A DNA stretch of 11,376 bases from positions 1 to 11,376 of the forward strand of contig JAEYZJ010000156.1 of assembly GCA_023430705.1 (NCBI GenBank), in the 5' to 3' direction. The notes beneath the pieces were generated by a model. It had not been told where the DNA came from. It did not search any database and saw nothing but the letters and a program-made list of their open reading frames with translations. Positions 7,086-11,376 of the stretch are shown here, piece by piece (the stretch's first letter is position 1; every line of letters begins with the position of its first letter). A program made the translations under genes and the position numbers. Source of the stretch: Pseudomonadota bacterium. GTDB taxonomy: Bacteria; Pseudomonadota; Alphaproteobacteria; Rhizobiales; Devosiaceae.

Positions 7086-7226
7086 GTGTGGCGTCCGGTG
7101 GGCTTGGGGCATCTCCGGGCAAGCGCCGGGGCGCGACGGAGATGCGACGTTTTCTCGCAAAATGCCATCGTCCCTTAGCAGCAAAGTGCAAAGGCGAGGT
7201 TAGCCTACCGATCGGGTCGGGATTGA
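7086..7226. other. Intergenic leader between the Na/Pi cotransporter and TauE/SafE genes
   Basis: This 141-bp non-coding gap has an A/T-richer stretch at about 7149-7200, and probably carries the promoter of the TauE/SafE-TIGR02186 unit. I could not find a convincing -35/-10 pair on the minus strand. Just after the cotransporter stop there is an 8-bp palindrome CCGATCGG (7208-7215), but no T-tract, so no intrinsic terminator is visible. The inverted repeat at 7109-7145 is listed separately. Confidence 0.6.
7109..7145. repeat. Perfect 9-bp inverted repeat in the leader of the TauE/SafE gene
   Basis: GCATCTCCG (7109-7117) and CGGAGATGC (7137-7145) are exact reverse complements separated by 19 nt. 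The loop holds a further small GGC/GCC pairing (7118-7120 with 7125-7127). The element ends 23 nt upstream of the proposed GTG start. It could be an operator for a dimeric regulator or an RNA hairpin in the leader; which one cannot be told from sequence. Confidence 0.5.
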
Positions 7227-8882
7227 CTATTCCGCCGGGGAGGCGAGCCGGGTCGGCAGGAGTTCGCCCACCCGGTCCAGTACCGGATAGGCCGCCGCCG
7301 CGACGATATGCGAGTTCACGAGCTTCATGTCGCGGATCAGGTCGAGATGCAGCGCGCTCGACTGCGAGGCGGCGCTGAACCCGTCACGCATGTGCGCGAA
7401 GTGGTTCGTCGTCGCCTTCTGCTCGGCCCGGCGGAAGGCGACCTTCTCCTCAGCAAGGCTCCGTGCGATGCGCGCATCCTCGGTCACGAAAAGCGATGCG
7501 GCGGTGCGCGTGTTGGCGATCAGCCGGTCGATGAGGCCCACCAGTTCCGCTTCGTTGTCGGCATCCGGCAGCAGCCCGCGCTTCAGACGCTTGCTCGCGT
7601 GGGGCAGCAGGTTCCGGTCAATTACGTCCCCGGCCTGTTCGAGGTTCATGGCGAACACCAGGATTTGCTGCAGCCTGTGCTGGTCGCCCTCGCTGAGTTC
7701 CTCGGGGTCGAATTCGCTGAGGTAGCGCTTGATGGCCGTGTTCAGGCTGTCGAGCACGTCATCCTTGGCCCGCGTCTCCGCGATCAGCTTGCGGTCGCCA
7801 CGCGTCAGGGCGTCACGCGCGCCGATCAGCATCGCTTCGAGCGCATCGGCCAGCCGCAGCGCCTCGCGGGCTGCCCCGCCTATGGCGACGATCGGCGTCT
7901 CCCGCGCGGCCCGGTCGAGGTAGAGCGGCCGACCCGGGTCGGTCACGTCCGGCTCCGCCGGCACCAGTCGCTCGACTAGCCGGGCCAGCGGCGTGAGGAT
8001 CGGAAGCGCCACCAGCGCGAGCACGATGTTGAAGCCCAGGTGGAAAGCCGCGACTGCGGCCGCGCCCGAGAGGTTGAGCGCCGAAAGGCCCTGGACCATA
8101 GGCCCGAGCAGCGCCCATGCGAGGATCACCCCGACAATGCGGTTGCCGAGGTTGACGAGCGGCAGCCGCCGCGCGACCGGATCGCCGCCCGTCGCCTCGA
8201 GCAGCGGGTTGAGCGCACTCCCCAGGTTCGCGCCGGCCGTCAGCATCAGCGCCGCCTCGAGCGGGATCACCCGGCTCGCCGCGAGCGACATCACGAACAG
8301 GATTACCGCCACGCTCGAATGGGTAGCCCATGCCGCGATAGCGCCGAGCACGATCGCGAGAAGCGGCGCGTTGGCGATCAGCCCGAGCATCGTTACCACT
8401 TCGTGCGAGTGCTCGAGCGGCTCGAGCTGGGTCAGCATGAGATGCAGGGCCAGTACCATCAACCCTAGTCCTATGAAGCTGCGCCCGAGGTCGTGCAGTA
8501 CGGCGTTCCCGTCGCGCCGGAACAGCACCACGCCCACCAGCACCAGCGGCAGCGCAACGACCGCGATGTTGAACGAGAGGACCGTGACGATCAGCGCCGT
8601 GCCGATATTGGCGCCAAGCATGATCGCCATCGCGGGCACCAGCGGCATGAGTCCCTCGGCCGCGAACGCGGTCGCCATCAGACCGGTCGCCGTGCTGGAC
8701 TGGAGGAGGGTGGTAACCCCGATGCCTGCGGTCAGCGCCGCGATCCTGGTCTTGAGCGTCCTCGACAGGAAGGCGCGGAGCCGCGGGCCGAAGGCGCGCT
8801 GCACTCCGGTCTGCACCATGTGCGTGCCCCACAGCAGCAAAGCCACTGCGCCGGCAATGTTCAGTATGTCCAGGATGGCCAC
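7227..8882 (-). CDS. Na+/phosphate cotransporter family protein (NptA/PF02690) with C-terminal PhoU-like domain
   Basis: The protein is about 551 residues long. The N-terminal two thirds (to about 310) is a membrane domain with two inverted-type repeats. The first carries LLQSSTATG (60-68) and GANIGTA (91-97); the second carries THSSVAV (188-194) and GANLGSALNP (218-227), numbered from TTG 8885. Residues about 340-545 are helical, charged and PhoU-like, with the family-typical segments EQAGDVIDRNLL and HLDLIRDMKLVNSHI. It is expected to move phosphate with sodium at the inner membrane, although some homologues take other anions. The second repeat has HSS where the first has QSS. The start is either GTG 8882 or the adjacent TTG 8885; GGAG at 8894-8897 lies 11 or 8 nt upstream, so the choice is open. 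It stands alone between the PodJ-like gene and the TauE/SafE leader, with no pho-regulon site that I can recognise. Confidence 0.92.
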   Translation of the reverse strand: MAILDILNIAGAVALLLWGTHMVQTGVQRAFGPRLRAFLSRTLKTRIAALTAGIGVTTLLQSSTATGLMATAFAAEGLMPLVPAMAIMLGANIGTALIVTVLSFNIAVVALPLVLVGVVLFRRDGNAVLHDLGRSFIGLGLMVLALHLMLTQLEPLEHSHEVVTMLGLIANAPLLAIVLGAIAAWATHSSVAVILFVMSLAASRVIPLEAALMLTAGANLGSALNPLLEATGGDPVARRLPLVNLGNRIVGVILAWALLGPMVQGLSALNLSGAAAVAAFHLGFNIVLALVALPILTPLARLVERLVPAEPDVTDPGRPLYLDRAARETPIVAIGGAAREALRLADALEAMLIGARDALTRGDRKLIAETRAKDDVLDSLNTAIKRYLSEFDPEELSEGDQHRLQQILVFAMNLEQAGDVIDRNLLPHASKRLKRGLLPDADNEAELVGLIDRLIANTRTAASLFVTEDARIARSLAEEKVAFRRAEQKATTNHFAHMRDGFSAASQSSALHLDLIRDMKLVNSHIVAAAAYPVLDRVGELLPTRLASPAE

Positions 8883-8960
8883 CAAAGGAACTACTCCGGT
8901 CGAGGTCCCCCCGCGCGCCCATGATGCACCAATGAATCAGCGGCGCAACGGTTTCATTCC

Positions 8961-8982
8961 CGGCGCCCAGCCTGGGGCGCCG
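8961..8982 (-). terminator. G+C hairpin after the PodJ-like gene, possible terminator
   Basis: CGGCGCCC (8961-8968) pairs perfectly with GGGCGCCG (8975-8982) across a 6-nt loop, only 4 nt beyond the stop of the PodJ-like gene. No T-tract follows on the minus strand, so it is not a standard intrinsic terminator. It may slow RNA polymerase or protect the 3' end of the transcript. Confidence 0.4.
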
Positions 8983-8986
8983 CGAA

Positions 8987-11376
8987 TTACACCGGCTGGC
9001 TGCCCAGGACGGCCAGCAGGCGCGGGTTGATCCTGCCGCTCTCGCTCATTCCGGTCTGGCGCTCGAAGCTCCGGATCGCCTCGGCGGTCTTCTCTCCGGC
9101 CACCCCATCGGGCGTACCCACGTCGAAACCGAGCAGCGACAGAGCCTTCTGCACGCCGCTGACCACGCGCGTGTCGGTGATCGGCTCGCCCGGGTCGAAC
9201 TTGTCGCTCCAGGTTCCGATCGGCGCAAAATTGGCGACGAAGTCGATCGGCTGCGGCTCGAACGCGCCGACTTCGGCGATGAGCTTCTGCACCGTCGCGG
9301 CATCGAGCGAGGCGGCGATGTCGTCGCGTGCCTTGGCCGCGTCCTTGTCGCCGCGGTTGGCGGCGAGCGAGAACCACTTGAACGAGGCGTTGAGGTCCTG
9401 CGTCACACCCAGCCCGCGTGCATAGAGCATGCCCAGGTTGAACTGGCTGTCCTTCATGCCGCGGTTGGCGGCTTCCTCGAACCACTTCGCGGCTGCGCCG
9501 AACTCCTGCGTGCCGAGGCTGCCGCCAGCATAAAGCGCGGCGAGGTTGTGCATGGCCATGCGGTTCCCGGCCTCGGCCGCCTGCTGGTACCAGAGGCGCG
9601 CCTGCGCCATGTCCTTGGCGACGCCACGGCCGTTCTCGTAGAGGTTGCCGAGCCGGTACTGCGCCGGGGCGAAGCCCTGGCTTGCGGCGCGCTCGTACCA
9701 CATCGCTGCCGTCTTCAGGTCCTCGGGCACGGCGCGGCCTTCGGTATAGATCGCGGCCACCTCGAACTGGGCCCGCGCATCGCCATTGGCAGCCGCATCG
9801 AGCAGCGGCGCCGGACCGACGGCGGCCGGCGGACGGTCCACCTGTACCGGGCTCTCGAGAGTGCTGGGCAGCGGTTCCACGTCACCCAGCCGCGCCATCT
9901 GTACCGGCGCCGGTTCGGCCAACGCAGTCGCCGCGGCAAAGGCCTGCGCCGGCGGGCTCTGCACATCGGGTGCAAACTTCTGTGCCTGCCCGGCATCGAT
10001 CGAGCCGGTTGTCAGCGTGTCGAGCTCGATGCGCGGCATCGCGGCGTTCTCGCCGAAGCCCTGTTGCGCCATCGGCACCGGTGTCAGCGTTGCCTGGCTC
10101 ACGTCACGCACTGTCTCCGCCATCGGAGTGGCATCGGCGTCGGTCCTGGTGCGCTGGTTGATGAGGTTGATCGTGAGGCAGGCGAGCGCCACGACGCTGG
10201 CGGCGAGCAGGATCGGCTGCTTGTGGCGTAGCAGGAAGCTGTCGCTTTTGGCGTCGTCCGGCCCGGGGCTGGTGTCCTCGGCGCCGAGTGCGACCGTGCT
10301 CGGCTGCGGTGCGGCCGGTAGCACGCGCGGCGGCGCGTCGTCGGCTTGCCACTGGCTCGTCGGATCCTTGTCTCCGGCGAGTTGGCGCGGCGACTGCTTC
10401 TTGCCCAGCCCGGCGAAGAGGCCCGGCTTTTTTTCGCGCGGCACGGCGTCAGTATCGGGCTCCGAGAGCGCAGCGACGGCCTTCTTGGGCTTTCCGACCC
10501 GCACCCGCGGCTCGACCGTCTTCTTTTCCTTCTGCGCCTTGATGGTCTTGGCGGTAGGCGGCGCTACGTCATCCACCGGCGCAGCCGTTGCCGCCGCACG
10601 GGCGGCCTGGAAGCGGGCGAAGGCGCGGCCGATCAGCGAATTGCCGTCCACCGGGGGCAGCATCGCCGGCATGCCGCTGGCAGCGGCCTGGCGCGCCGCG
10701 CGGCGATGCGCCTCGATGAACGTGTTGCGGTTCGGCAGCGGGCTCTCGTCCGACGCTGCAGGCTCGGCGGCTGGCACGAATAGTGCCTCCACCGGCAGAT
10801 CGAGCGTCGATCGCGGCTGTGGTGGACGTTCCGTGAGGTTCGGATCGAACACGAGCTTCTGTTCGTCCTCGAGCGCATCGAGGAAGGCTGCCGCCGCGGA
10901 GCGTTCCGAACGTGTCAGTTCCGTCTTCAGCTCCAGCGCCATGGTCACGGCGCTCGGCGCCGGGAACGGCTTGTCGAGCAGCGGAGCGTCGAGGCTGGGG
11001 GCGGCCGGCATGGAGTCAGTGGGGTCGACCTTGGCCGGAGCGGGCAGGGGCTCTTCGGTCTCCATCGGGGCGATGAACGCTGCCGCTGGCGCCTGAGTCG
11101 CACCCACGGACGGAGCCGCGACCGCCGCCGTGGATATAGTCTCGAGCGCCACCGGCTCGGGCTTGGCGCTCAGGGCGAACGGAGCGCTCGGCGCCGGTTC
11201 GGGATCCTCGAGCGAACGCTCGAGCCGCTGCAGTCGCTCGTTCACCTCGCGGATCGTCGCCTGCAGGGCAAGCGTTTCCTCGTTGGGGGCCGGCGCGGCC
11301 GCCGTCTTCATCACCTTGGCGAGGCGCTTCTCGATTTCGTCGTAGCCGGCGTCGTCGAGCCCGTTGGCAGCAGGAG
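8987..11376 (-). CDS. PodJ-like polar organiser: SEL1-repeat, peptidoglycan-binding inner-membrane protein (5' end outside window)
   Basis: The frame is open from TAA at 8987-8989 to the window edge: codons beyond the GTG at 11314 encode GLDDAGYDEIEKRLAKV without a stop, so the gene is cut by the edge and the GTG is not its true start. Counting from that GTG, residues 12-36 are charged and coiled-coil-like. About 37-360 are rich in Ala and Pro and probably disordered, with basic patches at 260-279 and 295-310. Residues 366-387 form one membrane helix. Residues 508-651 are four 36-residue SEL1 repeats, and 716-770 a PG_binding_1 domain (VQKALSLLGFDVGTPDG, then FERQTGM). A cytoplasmic coiled coil, single helix, periplasmic SEL1 repeats and a peptidoglycan-binding end together are the layout of PodJ, which marks a cell pole and recruits division and polarity proteins in Caulobacter and rhizobia. 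The PodJ assignment is by architecture only; the missing N-terminus would settle it. Confidence 0.85.
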   Translation of the reverse strand, partial: PAANGLDDAGYDEIEKRLAKVMKTAAAPAPNEETLALQATIREVNERLQRLERSLEDPEPAPSAPFALSAKPEPVALETISTAAVAAPSVGATQAPAAAFIAPMETEEPLPAPAKVDPTDSMPAAPSLDAPLLDKPFPAPSAVTMALELKTELTRSERSAAAAFLDALEDEQKLVFDPNLTERPPQPRSTLDLPVEALFVPAAEPAASDESPLPNRNTFIEAHRRAARQAAASGMPAMLPPVDGNSLIGRAFARFQAARAAATAAPVDDVAPPTAKTIKAQKEKKTVEPRVRVGKPKKAVAALSEPDTDAVPREKKPGLFAGLGKKQSPRQLAGDKDPTSQWQADDAPPRVLPAAPQPSTVALGAEDTSPGPDDAKSDSFLLRHKQPILLAASVVALACLTINLINQRTRTDADATPMAETVRDVSQATLTPVPMAQQGFGENAAMPRIELDTLTTGSIDAGQAQKFAPDVQSPPAQAFAAATALAEPAPVQMARLGDVEPLPSTLESPVQVDRPPAAVGPAPLLDAAANGDARAQFEVAAIYTEGRAVPEDLKTAAMWYERAASQGFAPAQYRLGNLYENGRGVAKDMAQARLWYQQAAEAGNRMAMHNLAALYAGGSLGTQEFGAAAKWFEEAANRGMKDSQFNLGMLYARGLGVTQDLNASFKWFSLAANRGDKDAAKARDDIAASLDAATVQKLIAEVGAFEPQPIDFVANFAPIGTWSDKFDPGEPITDTRVVSGVQKALSLLGFDVGTPDGVAGEKTAEAIRSFERQTGMSESGRINPRLLAVLGSQPV

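Noticed and set aside
5395..7191. 598-codon frame that could suggest a fusion upstream of TIGR02186
   Set aside because: The first ~346 residues are an Arg/Pro/Ala-rich out-of-frame reading of the TauE/SafE gene; a signal peptide begins exactly at 6153.
8886..8986. Promoter for the phosphate cotransporter (TTGCGC-N17-ATCATG on the minus strand)
   Set aside because: The -10 match is poor and I cannot separate it from chance.
9786..11096. 436-codon plus-strand frame antisense to the PodJ-like gene
   Set aside because: The Ser/Ala/Gly-rich translation is the mirror of the Ala/Pro-rich region and has no ribosome site or domain.
11207..11224. Perfect 8-bp inverted repeat CTCGAGCG-AA-CGCTCGAG
   Set aside because: It falls in coding sequence for a Leu-Glu-Arg-Ser-Leu-Glu run; frequent CTC GAG codons explain it.

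Overview
The window is GC-rich, with dense, tightly packed genes, and looks like an ordinary chromosomal stretch of an alphaproteobacterium. It most likely comes from the Hyphomicrobiales (Rhizobiales), perhaps near Devosiaceae. This rests on the DUF952-pyrD gene pair, the TauE/SafE plus TIGR02186 pair, a Lhr-type helicase next to PdeM, and a PodJ-like SEL1/peptidoglycan-binding protein, all from memory of family distributions. I saw no rRNA, tRNA, CRISPR array, insertion sequence, phage gene or attachment site. Nine coding regions fill nearly all the sequence; the first and the last run off the window.

Left part (1-1949): the 3' end of a DUF952 gene overlaps the start of pyrD (class 2 dihydroorotate dehydrogenase, pyrimidine synthesis) by 4 nt. 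PyrD converges, with a 1-nt gap, on a small P-loop nucleoside/sugar-type kinase on the minus strand. A 125-bp divergent intergenic region follows. It carries a good sigma70-type promoter pointing right.

Middle (2075-5388): a two-gene plus-strand operon encodes a DEXH-box Lhr-Core helicase and the metallophosphoesterase nuclease PdeM. These are two of the four members of the ligase-associated DNA damage response set (Lhr, Lig, Exo, PdeM/MPE). The ligase and exonuclease are not next to them here.

Right part (5395-11376, all minus strand): reading in the direction of transcription (right to left), first comes a large PodJ-like inner-membrane protein with coiled coil, disordered region, one membrane helix, four SEL1 repeats and a C-terminal peptidoglycan-binding domain. 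Its N-terminus lies beyond the window edge. After a G+C hairpin comes a Na+/phosphate cotransporter-PhoU fusion protein. After a 141-bp leader holding a perfect 9-bp inverted repeat comes a TauE/SafE-family permease, coupled by a 1-nt overlap to a periplasmic, membrane-anchored TIGR02186 protein of unknown function.

I did not find a clearly undescribed multi-gene system. The points most worth a second look are the TauE/SafE-TIGR02186 pair with its leader inverted repeat, an unusual Arg in the FMN loop of PyrD, the promoter that overlaps the obvious helicase start codon, and the helicase-PdeM pair without its usual partners.
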